Positions 17,842-26,043 of a stretch of DNA of 64,000 bases are shown piece by piece. The translations under genes were made by a program, and so were the position numbers. The notes beneath the pieces were generated by a model that had not been told where the DNA came from, did no database searches, and saw nothing but the letters and a program-made list of their open reading frames with translations. This stretch comes from Streptomyces sp. NBC_00236 (GTDB taxonomy: Bacteria; Actinomycetota; Actinomycetes; Streptomycetales; Streptomycetaceae), in contig NZ_CP108100.1 in assembly GCF_036195045.1 (NCBI RefSeq), positions 3,658,001-3,722,000 on the forward strand. Direction: 5' to 3'. Each line of letters opens with the position of its first letter. The first letter of the stretch is position 1.

Positions 17842-18744
17842 ATGACTGCCACGACTGCGACACAGACGCCCCCCACCTCCCTCCACACTCCCGTCATCGG
17901 GTGGTTCGACCAGCACGCCCGCGATCTGCCCTGGCGCCGCCCCGAAGCGGGCGCCTGGGGCGTGATGGTGAGCGAGTTCATGCTGCAGCAGACCCCCGTC
18001 AACCGGGTCCTCCCGGTGTACGAGCAGTGGCTGGCCCGCTGGCCGCGACCCGCCGACCTCGCAGCAGAACCGCCCGGCGAGGCGGTCCGCGCCTGGGGCC
18101 GGCTCGGCTACCCGCGGCGGGCCCTGCGCCTGCACGGCGCCGCCCAGGCCATAACGGAACGGCACGGCGGCGACGTACCGAGCGAGCACGCCCAGCTGCT
18201 CGCCCTGCCCGGGATCGGCGAGTACACGGCAGCGGCCGTGGCCTCGTTCGCCTACCGGCAGCGGCACGCCGTCCTCGACACGAACGTCCGCCGGGTGTTC
18301 GCCCGGGCCGCTTCCGGCATCCAGTACCCGCCCAACGCGACCACCGCCGCCGAACGCAAGCTCGCCCGCGCCCTGCTGCCGGACGAGGACGAGCAGGCCG
18401 CCCGGTGGGCGGCCGCGACCATGGAGCTCGGCGCCCTCGTCTGCACCGCGAAGAACGAGGACTGCTCGCGCTGCCCGATCTCGGAGCAGTGCGCCTGGCG
18501 GCTGGCCGGGAAGCCCGCGCACCAGGGGCCCCCGCGCCGCGGCCAGACCTACGCCGGCACGGACCGGCAGGTACGCGGCAGGCTCCTCGCCGTACTGCGC
18601 GAATCGGTGAACCCGGTGCCGCAGTCGGCACTCGACGCGGTGTGGGAGGAGCCGGTGCAGCGGGCCCGCGCGCTGGACGGCCTGGTCGCCGACGGCCTGG
18701 TCGAACCGCTGGCGGGCGGCCAGTACCGGCTGCCGCTGACCTGA
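17842..18744 (+). CDS. mutY: A/G-specific adenine glycosylase, short form
   Basis: Removes adenine mispaired with 8-oxoguanine in base-excision repair. Key parts are Glu45 in VSEFMLQQTPVNRV, the helix-hairpin-helix LLALPGIGEYTAAAV (119-133), the catalytic Asp146 in AVLDTNVRRVF, and the 4Fe-4S ligands C201, C208, C211 and C217 (spacing C-x6-C-x2-C-x5-C). At 300 residues it is shorter than the roughly 350-residue E. coli protein. The C-terminal MutT-like 8-oxoG recognition domain seems reduced to about 80 residues. The start ATG at 17842 is chosen from homology to the conserved WFDQHARDLPWR region. Confidence 0.92.
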   Translation: MTATTATQTPPTSLHTPVIGWFDQHARDLPWRRPEAGAWGVMVSEFMLQQTPVNRVLPVYEQWLARWPRPADLAAEPPGEAVRAWGRLGYPRRALRLHGAAQAITERHGGDVPSEHAQLLALPGIGEYTAAAVASFAYRQRHAVLDTNVRRVFARAASGIQYPPNATTAAERKLARALLPDEDEQAARWAAATMELGALVCTAKNEDCSRCPISEQCAWRLAGKPAHQGPPRRGQTYAGTDRQVRGRLLAVLRESVNPVPQSALDAVWEEPVQRARALDGLVADGLVEPLAGGQYRLPLT

Positions 18745-18950
18745 TGGACCGGGACGGGGGCGTTCCGGTCCGCCGGTCCCTTTGTCCCTCTCCTCCTGCG
18801 CTGTTACACAACCGATGGACAGCCGTGCGTCCGCGTACGGCTGCTCCGCACAGCCTCGTGACAACAGCTCCGTAGCGTCACCGAAGTCAGCCCGACGACC
18901 AGGCGGCTGACGGTGGTCTACGGGGTTTCACGGGGACGGAGGCGGTTGTC

Positions 18951-19595
18951 ATGGCGCAGGGTGAGGTGCTCGGTTTCGAGGAGTACGTACGTACCCGGCA
19001 GGACGCGTTGCTGCGAAGCGCGCGCCGACTGGTCCCCGATCCCGTGGACGCGCAGGACCTGCTGCAGACCGCGCTGGCCCGCACGTACGGCCGCTGGGAC
19101 GGCATCGCCGACAAGTCCCTCGCCGACGCCTATCTGCGCCGCGTCATGATCAACACGCGCACCGAGTGGTGGCGTGCGCGCAAGCTGGACGAGGTCCCCA
19201 CCGAGCAGCTGCCCGACGCCAGCGTCGAGGACGGCACCGAACAGCGCGCCGACCGCGCCCTGCTGATGGACGTCCTGGGTGTGCTGGCTCCCAAGCAGCG
19301 CAGCGTGGTCGTGCTGCGACACTGGGAACAGATGAGCACGGAGGAGACGGCCGCGGCGCTCGGCATGTCGGCCGGTACGGTGAAGAGCACCCTGCACCGG
19401 GCCCTGGCACGACTGCGCCAGGAGCTGGAGAGCAGGGAAGCGGCGAGCCGTGCGGAGCGGATCCGTGAGGGCGGGGAGCGCGTGGCGGATGTCCGCGTCG
19501 CGGCGCCCCGGACCCCGGTCCGGTCGCGGGCACAGGCAGGGGCGCCCCGGGAGGGGCGTCACGACGAGCGGGGGCGGGAGCGGTGCGCGGCCTGA
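18951..19595 (+). CDS. sigE: RNA polymerase ECF sigma factor SigE
   Basis: An ECF sigma factor for the cell-envelope stress response. Region 2 is FEEYVRTRQDALLRSARRLV to LADAYLRRVMINTRTEWWR (residues 8-73). Region 4 is VLAPKQRSVVVLRHWEQMSTEETAAALGMSAGTVKSTLHRAL (about 112-154). The next genes are cseA, cseB and cseC, the diagnostic operon of S. coelicolor, where envelope damage activates CseC-CseB to transcribe sigE. The ATG is preceded by GGAGG. At 214 residues it is longer than I remember for S. coelicolor (about 176). The extra basic C-terminal tail is encoded in DNA that runs 13 nt into cseA. The 205-bp region upstream should contain the CseB-dependent promoter. Confidence 0.97.
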   Translation: MAQGEVLGFEEYVRTRQDALLRSARRLVPDPVDAQDLLQTALARTYGRWDGIADKSLADAYLRRVMINTRTEWWRARKLDEVPTEQLPDASVEDGTEQRADRALLMDVLGVLAPKQRSVVVLRHWEQMSTEETAAALGMSAGTVKSTLHRALARLRQELESREAASRAERIREGGERVADVRVAAPRTPVRSRAQAGAPREGRHDERGRERCAA

Positions 19596-20347
19596 CAGGC
19601 AGCGGTGAGGGCGGCGGCGGAAGCGGCGGCCCCTTCACCGGAGGACCCACGGGGGACGGGACCGGCTCCACCGGGGACGGAACCGGTGGCGGGCGGAGAC
19701 CCCGGCTGACCGGATGGGCGGCGAGCAGCACGGCTCTGGCCGGGCTCGCCGCCTTCGGGCTGTTCGCCGTCAGCTGCTCCACCGGGGGCACCGGCACCCG
19801 GGACGAGGGCCCGGCGGGCACCCAGCCGGTCGCCCAGGTCACGCCCAGTGCCACGGGCCCGTCCACGGCGAGGCCGACGCCCCGGGTCGACGCGGTGGGT
19901 CTGCTCAAGGCGGATCCGAGGGTGAGCGAGCGGGTCAGGACCGATCTGAGGCCCTGCACCGGTGACGAGTACCCGGTGGACACCTCGTACGGCACTCTGA
20001 CCGGCGGCCCGTCCGCCGACGTGGTGGTGAACGTGATGACCTGCGGCGACTCGGTCGGCGTGGGCACCTATGTGTACCGGCCGCGGCCCGACGGTACGTA
20101 CGAGAACGTGTTCACCATCGAGCAGCCGGCGGTCTACGGGACCATCGACCGAGGTGACCTGGTGGTGACGACGCAGGTGTACGGGAAGAAGGACGCGGTC
20201 GCCTACCCCTCGGGCGAGGAAGTGATCACGTACCACTGGGCGGACACCCGGTTCAGCGAGCAGGACCGGGTGCACAACGACTTCAACAGAGCCGTCGGTG
20301 CCGGCGACGGGGAGTTCCCCGAGCCGGCCGAACCGACGAAGAACTGA
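19583..20347 (+). CDS. cseA: lipoprotein CseA, modulator of the SigE system
   Basis: A 254-residue extracytoplasmic lipoprotein that in S. coelicolor dampens sigE expression. The start GTG at 19583 lies inside sigE (13-nt overlap). A long Gly/Thr/Asp-rich stretch comes before the signal sequence, then a hydrophobic helix (TALAGLAAFGLFAVSC) with lipobox FAVSC and the modifiable Cys65. The mature part is a beta-rich domain with two cysteines (RPCTGDEY and NVMTCGDS) that may form a disulfide. The 40-residue leader before the signal helix is unusually long; a later start is possible, but no other good start with ribosome-binding site is evident. Confidence 0.92.
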   Translation: MRGLTGSGEGGGGSGGPFTGGPTGDGTGSTGDGTGGGRRPRLTGWAASSTALAGLAAFGLFAVSCSTGGTGTRDEGPAGTQPVAQVTPSATGPSTARPTPRVDAVGLLKADPRVSERVRTDLRPCTGDEYPVDTSYGTLTGGPSADVVVNVMTCGDSVGVGTYVYRPRPDGTYENVFTIEQPAVYGTIDRGDLVVTTQVYGKKDAVAYPSGEEVITYHWADTRFSEQDRVHNDFNRAVGAGDGEFPEPAEPTKN

Positions 20348-20357
20348 GAGCAGTCCG

Positions 20358-21062
20358 ATGGCCGAGACCCATGTCCTGTTCGTCGAGGACGACGACGTCA
20401 TCCGCGAGGCCACCCAGCTGGCGCTGGAGCGGGACGGCTTCGTGGTCACCGCGATGCCCGACGGCCTCCTCGGCCTCGAAGCGTTCCGCAGGGACAGGCC
20501 CGACATCGCGCTGCTCGATGTGATGGTCCCCGGCCTGGACGGGGTCAGCCTGTGCCGGCGCATCCGGGACGAGTCGACGGTTCCGGTGATCATGCTGTCG
20601 GCCCGGGCCGACTCGATCGACGTGGTGCTCGGCCTGGAGGCGGGCGCCGACGACTACGTCACGAAGCCGTTCGACGGAGCGGTCCTGGTCGCCAGGATCC
20701 GGGCCGTACTCCGCCGCTTCGGCCATGCCGCGGGGAGCGGGGCGGGCGGTGGCGAGAGCGCCGAGGGGGCCGAGGGCGGCGTGCTCGTCTTCGGCGACCT
20801 GGAGGTCGACACCGAGGGCATGGAGGTACGCAAGGGCGGCGAGCAGGTGGCTCTGACCCCCACCGAGATGCGGCTGCTGCTGGAGTTCTCGTCCGCGCCC
20901 GGCACGGTCCTCTCCCGCGACAAGCTGCTGGAACGGGTCTGGGACTACGGCTGGGGCGGCGACACCCGGGTCGTGGACGTCCATGTCCAGCGGCTGCGTA
21001 CGAAGGTCGGCCAGGACCGGATCGAAACGGTCCGCGGCTTCGGCTACAAGCTCAGGGCATGA
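20358..21062 (+). CDS. cseB: response regulator CseB
   Basis: An OmpR/PhoB-type response regulator, activator of sigE. The receiver domain has the acidic pocket EDDD at 10-13, the phosphorylated Asp54 in IALLDVMVPGLDG and the conserved Lys in DDYVTKPFD. A Gly/Ser linker (GSGAGGGESAEG) is followed by the winged-helix domain ending RLRTKVGQDRIETVRGFGYKL. The 234 residues start at the ATG at 20358, 10 nt after the cseA stop. The stop overlaps the cseC start (ATGA), so sensor and regulator are coupled. Confidence 0.96.
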   Translation: MAETHVLFVEDDDVIREATQLALERDGFVVTAMPDGLLGLEAFRRDRPDIALLDVMVPGLDGVSLCRRIRDESTVPVIMLSARADSIDVVLGLEAGADDYVTKPFDGAVLVARIRAVLRRFGHAAGSGAGGGESAEGAEGGVLVFGDLEVDTEGMEVRKGGEQVALTPTEMRLLLEFSSAPGTVLSRDKLLERVWDYGWGGDTRVVDVHVQRLRTKVGQDRIETVRGFGYKLRA

Positions 21063-22423
21063 GGCGCCCGGCCCTGCGGACGGGCGTCCGCTGGAAGATC
21101 AGCATCGCGATCGCGGCGGTCGGCGCCCTGATCGCGGTCGCGCTGAGCCTGGTCGTCCACAACGCCGCCCGGGTCTCCATGCTGGAGAACGCGCGCGAGG
21201 TCCAGCTGGAGCGGCTGAACTACGCCCAGCTGCTCTACGAGGCGACGAAGACGAAGAAGGCCGATCCCCGCTTCGGCGCGAAGCTCAACGATCCGACGAT
21301 GCCGCAGAGCCTGCGCCAGGAGACCCGGCGCAACCGGCGCGCGACGCACGTCGAGGACGGCGGCGGAGTGCCCGACGTCTGGGCGGCCGTACCGCTGCCC
21401 GGCGGCGACGTGCTCTCGCTGCACACCCGTTTCGCCGACCGCTCCACCACGATCCTGGGCGATCTCGACCGGGCCCTGATCATCGGCTCGGTCTCGGTGG
21501 TCTTCGGCGGCTCCGCGCTGGGCGTGCTGATCGGCGGCCAGCTCTCGCGCCGGCTGCGCAAGGCGGCGGCCGCCGCCGGAAGGGTCGCGCAGGGCCATAC
21601 CGATGTACGGGTCGGGGACGCCGTGGGCGGGGTCGTGCGGGACGAGACCGATGAGCTGGCCGGTGCGGTGGACGCCCTGACGGACGCGCTGAACGAACGG
21701 ATCGAGGCCGAGCGCCGGGTCACCGCGGACATCGCGCACGAACTGCGCACTCCCGTGACGGGTCTCCTGACGGCCGCCGAGCTGCTGCCGCCTGGCCGCC
21801 CCACGGAGCTCGTACGGGACCGGGCGCAGGCGATGCGCACGCTGGTCGAGGACGTGCTGGAGGTGGCCCGGCTGGACAGCGCGTCCGAGCGGGCCGAGCT
21901 GCAGCAGGTCGCGCTGGGCGAGTTCGTCAGCCGCCGGGTGGCGCTGCTGGACCCCGAGGTGCGGGTCCAGGTGGTCCACGAGTCGTGGGTCAGCACCGAT
22001 CCGCGCCGTCTGGAGCGCATCCTGTTCAATCTGCTGGGCAATGCCGCCAAGCACGGCTCCACCCCGGTGGAGGTGACGGTCGAAGGCCGGGTGGTGCGGG
22101 TCCGCGACCACGGCCCCGGGTTCCCCGCGGCGCTGCTGCGGGAGGGGCCGAGCCGCTTCCGTACCGGATCCACCGACCGGGCCGGGCACGGGCACGGGCT
22201 GGGGCTGACGATCGCGGCCGGTCAGGCCCGGGTGCTCGGTGCCCGGCTGACCTTCCGCAACGCGGCCCCCGAGGGTGCCGCCCAAGGCGCCGGCGGGGCG
22301 ATCGCCGTCCTGTGGCTGCCCGAGCACGCGCCCACCGACACGGGCAGCTTCCCCATGCTCCAGCTGGGCGAGCAGCGCGGTCCGGAGCCGCGGGGCAGGA
22401 AGGCCGCCGACCGCGGCCACTGA
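21059..22423 (+). CDS. cseC: sensor histidine kinase CseC
   Basis: A 454-residue membrane sensor for envelope damage. TM1 is at about 14-34 and TM2 at 138-160; between them is an extracytoplasmic loop of about 100 residues. A HAMP domain (RRLRKAAAAAGRVAQGH) follows. His227 in DIAHELRTP is the phosphorylation site, then N-box LFNLLGNAAKHG and G-boxes RDHGPGFP and GHGHGLGLTIAAG. The start overlaps the cseB stop by 4 nt. This completes the sigE-cseABC operon; a 19-bp hairpin (22445-22486) terminates it. Confidence 0.96.
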   Translation: MRRPALRTGVRWKISIAIAAVGALIAVALSLVVHNAARVSMLENAREVQLERLNYAQLLYEATKTKKADPRFGAKLNDPTMPQSLRQETRRNRRATHVEDGGGVPDVWAAVPLPGGDVLSLHTRFADRSTTILGDLDRALIIGSVSVVFGGSALGVLIGGQLSRRLRKAAAAAGRVAQGHTDVRVGDAVGGVVRDETDELAGAVDALTDALNERIEAERRVTADIAHELRTPVTGLLTAAELLPPGRPTELVRDRAQAMRTLVEDVLEVARLDSASERAELQQVALGEFVSRRVALLDPEVRVQVVHESWVSTDPRRLERILFNLLGNAAKHGSTPVEVTVEGRVVRVRDHGPGFPAALLREGPSRFRTGSTDRAGHGHGLGLTIAAGQARVLGARLTFRNAAPEGAAQGAGGAIAVLWLPEHAPTDTGSFPMLQLGEQRGPEPRGRKAADRGH

Positions 22424-22444
22424 ACGGCCGTTCCGGACGGAGAG

Positions 22445-22486
22445 ACGGGAAAGGCCGCGGGGTGCGTACCCCGCGGCCTTTCCCGT
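22445..22486. terminator. bidirectional terminator between cseC and the MFS gene
   Basis: A perfect 19-bp stem: 22445-22463 pairs with 22468-22486 without mismatch, with loop GCGT. The arms contain GGGAAAGGCCGCGGGG and its complement. It lies 22 bp after the cseC stop and 10 bp before the stop of the convergent MFS gene, so it serves both. Confidence 0.92.
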
Positions 22487-22496
22487 ATGAGGGCGC

Positions 22497-24074
22497 CTAC
22501 ACCGCCTCGGCCACCGGGGCGGCCTTCTCCGGTCCTGCGCCCCGCAGCGGGACCTCCTTGACGAACAGCGCGGCCACCAGCGCGATCAGCGCCACCGAGC
22601 CACCCACCAGGAACGCGATGTGGGTGCCGGACGCCACCGCGAACTCGTATGCCTCCCGTACCGGTACCGGCAGCTTCGCCATGCTTTCCGCGTCCAGCGT
22701 CGCGGAGTGCATGGCTGCGCCCCCACCGCCGCGCGCGGCCATCTCGTCCTGGACCCGTCCGGTGAACAGCGCGCCCATGATGGCGACACCGAAGGAGCTG
22801 CCGAGCGTACGGAACAGGGTGGTCGAGGACGAGGCGACACCCATGTCCTTCATCTCAACGCTGTTCTGCGCGACGAGCATCGTGATCTGCATCAGGAAGC
22901 CCATGCCCGCACCGAGCACGGCCATGTAGATGCCGGAGGTGAACCGGGTGGTGTCCGTGTCCATCGTCGACAGCAGGAAGAGCCCGGTGACCATCAGGAT
23001 CGATCCCACGATCGGGAAGATCTTGTACCGGCCGCTGCTGGTGGTGATCCGCCCGGCCACCAACGAGACGATCATCATCGCCAGGAGCATCGGCAGGAGC
23101 AGCAGTCCGGAGTTGGTCGCGGACGCGCCCTGGACGGACTGCTGGAACAGCGGCAGGTAGAGCACCGCGCCGAACATCACGAAGCCCGCCATGAAGCCGA
23201 CCACGGACATCAGCGTGAAGTTGGCGTTACGGAAGATGTGCAGCGGGATGATCGGTTCCGCGGCCTTGGTCTCGACGAAGAGGAAGCCGGCGAGCGCGGC
23301 GACGCCGATCGCGATGAGCTCCATGATGACGGCGGAGTTCCAGTCGTACTCCGAGCCGCCCCAGGTGGTCACCAGCACGATCGCGGTGATGCCGACGGTC
23401 AGCAGTCCGGCGCCGAGGTAGTCGACCTTCGCCTTGGTACGTTCCCGCTTGGGCAGGTGCAGCACGGTGACGATCATGGCCAGGGCGACGGCACCCAGCG
23501 GCAGGTTGATGTAGAAGCTCCAGCGCCAGCCGAGGTGGTCGGTGATGGTGCCGCCGACCAGCGGTCCGCCGATCATGGCGACCGCCATGACGCCGGCCAT
23601 CATGCCCTGGTACTTGCCGCGCTCGCGGGGCGGCACGAGGTCGCCGATGATCGCCATCACGCCGACCATCAGACCGCCGGCACCCAGGCCCTGGACCGCC
23701 CGGAAGCCGATCAGCTGGCCCATGTCCTGGGCCATTCCGCTGAGGACCGAGCCGATCAGGAAGATCACGATGGACGCGAGGAACATGCCCTTGCGCCCGT
23801 ACATGTCACCGAGCTTGCCCCAGATGGGGGTGGAGGCGGCGGTGGCCAGGGTGTAGGCGGTGACGACCCAGGACATGTGCTCCAGGCCGCCGAGGCTGCC
23901 GACGATGGTCGGCATGGCCGTGCCGATGATCAGGTTGTCGAGCATGGCCAGCAGCATGGCGATCATCAGGGCGAACACCACCACCCGCACGCTGCGCTGC
24001 TGCGGGGCGGGCTTCTCCGCCCGTCCGGGCGGGGCGTCCGCCTTCCCGTCCGCCGCCTTCATCAGGTCCGCCAT
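22497..24074 (-). CDS. MFS drug exporter, DHA2 (14-helix) family
   Basis: A 525-residue integral membrane antiporter of the EmrB/QacA type. The N-terminal signature LLAMLDNLIIGTAMPTIVGSLGG with an acidic residue in TM1 is typical. Motif A is GKLGDMYGRKGMFL, and the TM5 antiporter segment is GWRWSFYINLPLGAVAL. About 14 hydrophobic helices can be counted. The ATG at 24074 has GGGGAA upstream. It is divergent from a TetR regulator with a large inverted-repeat operator between them, the standard layout of a ligand-induced efflux pump. The substrate is unknown; lipophilic drugs are typical. Confidence 0.93.
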   Translation of the reverse strand: MADLMKAADGKADAPPGRAEKPAPQQRSVRVVVFALMIAMLLAMLDNLIIGTAMPTIVGSLGGLEHMSWVVTAYTLATAASTPIWGKLGDMYGRKGMFLASIVIFLIGSVLSGMAQDMGQLIGFRAVQGLGAGGLMVGVMAIIGDLVPPRERGKYQGMMAGVMAVAMIGGPLVGGTITDHLGWRWSFYINLPLGAVALAMIVTVLHLPKRERTKAKVDYLGAGLLTVGITAIVLVTTWGGSEYDWNSAVIMELIAIGVAALAGFLFVETKAAEPIIPLHIFRNANFTLMSVVGFMAGFVMFGAVLYLPLFQQSVQGASATNSGLLLLPMLLAMMIVSLVAGRITTSSGRYKIFPIVGSILMVTGLFLLSTMDTDTTRFTSGIYMAVLGAGMGFLMQITMLVAQNSVEMKDMGVASSSTTLFRTLGSSFGVAIMGALFTGRVQDEMAARGGGGAAMHSATLDAESMAKLPVPVREAYEFAVASGTHIAFLVGGSVALIALVAALFVKEVPLRGAGPEKAAPVAEAV

Positions 24075-24109
24075 GTTCCCCAACTCCCCAGTTCCCCTGT
24101 ACACCGGGC

Positions 24110-24182
24110 ACTTACTTGCCGCCCGGCTAGTTGACTACACTAGGGGAAGGTAGCCCCGTAACTAGCCGGGCGTCAAGTAAGT
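24110..24182. promoter_or_regulatory. inverted-repeat operator region between MFS and tetR
   Basis: A 23-bp arm at 24110-24132 (starting ACTTACTTGCCGCCCGG) is repeated inverted at 24160-24182 with one mismatch, with 27 bp between. Each arm itself holds an imperfect 18-bp palindrome of the form ACTTG-N8-CTAGT. Two TetR dimers could therefore bind, one over each divergent promoter. CTAGT and ACTAG also recur within the spacer. The simplest reading is joint repression of both genes by the TetR protein starting at 24198. Confidence 0.75.
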
Positions 24183-24197
24183 TTTTGGGAGAGCACC

Positions 24198-24782
24198 ATG
24201 GGCAGCACGCCGCAGCCGCGCCGGGGCAACACCCGCCAGCGCATCCAGGACGTCGCCCTGAACCTCTTCGCCGATCAGGGCTACGAGAAGACCTCACTGC
24301 GCGAGATCGCCGAGCACCTCGATGTCACCAAGGCCGCGCTGTACTACCACTTCAAGACCAAGGAAGACATCCTGGTCAGCATCTTCGAGGACCTCAACCG
24401 GCCCGTCGAGGAGCTCATCACCTGGGGTGAGAAGCAGCCGCGCACGCTGGAGACGAAGAAGGAGATCCTCAGCCGCTACAGCGAGGCGCTGGCCGGCGCC
24501 GCCCCGCTCTTCCGCTTCATGCAGGAGAACCAGGCGACCGTGCGCGACCTGAGCATCGGCGTGACGATCAAGGACCGGGTCCTGGCGCTCGTGGACCTGA
24601 TCAAGGATCCCGACGCCCCGCTCACCGACCAGGTGCGGTGCTTCAGCGCACTCTTCACCCTGCACGCCGGGATGCTCGCACTGAAAGACGTCGACGGCGA
24701 CCCCGAGGACAAGCGGAAGGCCGCCCTCGAAGTCGCCGTCGAACTGGTCACCCGGGCGCATGGCCCGGGTTCCGCCCAGTAG
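24198..24782 (+). CDS. TetR family repressor of the divergent MFS exporter
   Basis: A 194-residue regulator. The helix-turn-helix lies at about residues 12-58: TRQRIQDVALNLFADQGYEKTSLREIAEHLDVTKAALYYHFKTKEDI, the canonical TetR pattern. The ligand-binding C-terminal part has no close match that I recognise. The ATG at 24198 is preceded by GGGAGA. The divergent MFS gene and the shared inverted repeat strongly suggest it represses the exporter and itself until a drug-like ligand binds. Confidence 0.93.
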   Translation: MGSTPQPRRGNTRQRIQDVALNLFADQGYEKTSLREIAEHLDVTKAALYYHFKTKEDILVSIFEDLNRPVEELITWGEKQPRTLETKKEILSRYSEALAGAAPLFRFMQENQATVRDLSIGVTIKDRVLALVDLIKDPDAPLTDQVRCFSALFTLHAGMLALKDVDGDPEDKRKAALEVAVELVTRAHGPGSAQ

Positions 24783-24800
24783 CGGGATGGTCCCGGTCGG

Positions 24801-25526
24801 TCAGACCGAGATGCCGTGCTTGTGCAGGAAGTTGACCGGGTTGACCGCCGAACCGTAGTTTGCGGTGGTCCGGATCTCGAAGTGCAGGTGCGGACCGCTG
24901 GAGTTGCCGGTGTTGCCGGAGAGGGCGATCTTCTCACCCTTCTTCACGTGCTCGCCGATGTGCACCTTGATCTTCGAAAGGTGCGCGTACTGCGAGTACG
25001 TACCGTTCTTGTGCTTGATCACGATGGCGTTGCCGTACGCGGGACCGTCGCCGCCGCCGTTCGGGCCGGCCTTCACGACGGTGCCGTTGTGCGCGGCCTC
25101 GACCTTGGTGCCGATCGGCACGGCGAAGTCCTGGCCGGAGTGCTTGTGCGACCAGCGGCTGCCGTCGTTGCCGAAGCTGGCGCTCAGCTCGTAGTGGTCG
25201 ACCGGGGCCTCCCACGCGAGCTTCGCGGCGGCCTTCTTCTTGGCGGCTGCCTTCTTCTTCGCGGCGGCGGCCTTCTTCTTGGACGCCTCGGCCTTCTTCG
25301 CCGCGGCGTGCTCGGCCGCCTTGCCCTGTGCGGCCGCCTGCTGGGCGACCGACTCGGCGGTGGTGGCACTCGCCAGGCTCGCCGTGCCGGTGGTGCCCGC
25401 CGTGCCGGCCGCGAACGCAGCGCCCGCACCGAGAACCATCGACGTCCCCAGGCCGGCTGCCACCACGGCGCCACGGACACGGGAAGCGGACGGGCGGCGG
25501 GTCTGGAACGTAACGCGCTTCGACAT
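24801..25526 (-). CDS. secreted M23 family peptidase
   Basis: A 241-residue secreted cell-wall endopeptidase, probably cleaving peptidoglycan cross-bridges. The signal peptide runs from MSKRVTFQTRRPS to about AGAAFA. A coiled, Ala/Lys-rich linker follows (about 60-100; AEASKKKAAAAKKKAAAKKK). The LytM domain has the zinc motifs HKHSGQDF (H-x3-D) and HLHFEI (H-x-H), with AYGNAIVIKHKNGTYSQYAHL between them. The ATG at 25526 has GGAGG 10 nt upstream. The gene has an unusually long 517-bp upstream region with repeated boxes. In actinobacteria such hydrolases are often under c-di-AMP riboswitch control; I could not recognise one here. Confidence 0.93.
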   Translation of the reverse strand: MSKRVTFQTRRPSASRVRGAVVAAGLGTSMVLGAGAAFAAGTAGTTGTASLASATTAESVAQQAAAQGKAAEHAAAKKAEASKKKAAAAKKKAAAKKKAAAKLAWEAPVDHYELSASFGNDGSRWSHKHSGQDFAVPIGTKVEAAHNGTVVKAGPNGGGDGPAYGNAIVIKHKNGTYSQYAHLSKIKVHIGEHVKKGEKIALSGNTGNSSGPHLHFEIRTTANYGSAVNPVNFLHKHGISV

Positions 25527-26043
25527 AAGCAGAAAACCTCCGGATGACTGGACCCGGCGGCGTGCCGGGCTGGCCATACCTTGGTAACCCGCACCCCCGG
25601 ATCCACTCAAACCCCCCATCTACGAAGAAAAGCCGTAGCCGGAGGCCCGGGAATTCGCCGTCGCAGGGCCCGCTCCGCACCCCACGGCCACTGCCGAAAG
25701 TCTTCGTCGGGACAGGTTTAACCCCAGTTCCAAACCGTCCATACCGGACACAGCCCCGCCGTCCGGGCAGTTCGCCCCACACCCCCGAAGGTCCCTCCGC
25801 ACACCGGGCCGAAGGTCCCGCCCACGATGAGGACGTTTCCTCCTAACACGCCTAGTAGGCCCCGAAAGGGCTGTGCGCCTTGTCACCGGCGGTGGGACCA
25901 AGGGCTGTCCGTTTCGGGACCTTCGGCCCGGGGTCGCGGCGCCAGGGCCTGTCGTCGAACCGCCGTCCGCCGCGCGACGCCATGCACGCACCTGACGCCG
26001 CGCGGCCGCCCTTCGGGCGACGACGGCAGCGTGACGACACGCC
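25527..26043. other. 517-bp region upstream of the M23 gene
   Basis: No convincing ORF is present. On the minus strand a stable hairpin can form at about 25710-25740 (GGAC-GGTTT with AAACC-T-GTCC). Upstream are three or four copies of a GGGACCTTCGGCCC-like box (25783-25929). A possible ribosome-binding site for the M23 gene is at the proximal end. The length suggests a structured 5' leader or a complex promoter. Confidence 0.55.
25783..25929. promoter_or_regulatory. cluster of GGGACCTTCGGCCC-like boxes
   Basis: GGGCCGAAGGTCCC at 25806-25819 and its inverse GGGACCTTCGGCCC at 25916-25929 are exact inverted copies. CCCCGAAGGTCCC at 25783-25795 is a close third copy, and GGGACCAAGGGC at 25894-25905 a weaker fourth. 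Each is a near-palindrome with GGG-C and G-CCC arms. The pattern resembles sites of DevR/NarL-type regulators in actinobacteria; that link is an inference from memory. Confidence 0.5.

Noticed and set aside
25527..25780. c-di-AMP (ydaO) riboswitch upstream of the M23 peptidase
   Set aside because: It would make biological sense with disA nearby, but I cannot find the conserved core or pseudo-symmetric stems. A covariance search with RF00379 would decide.
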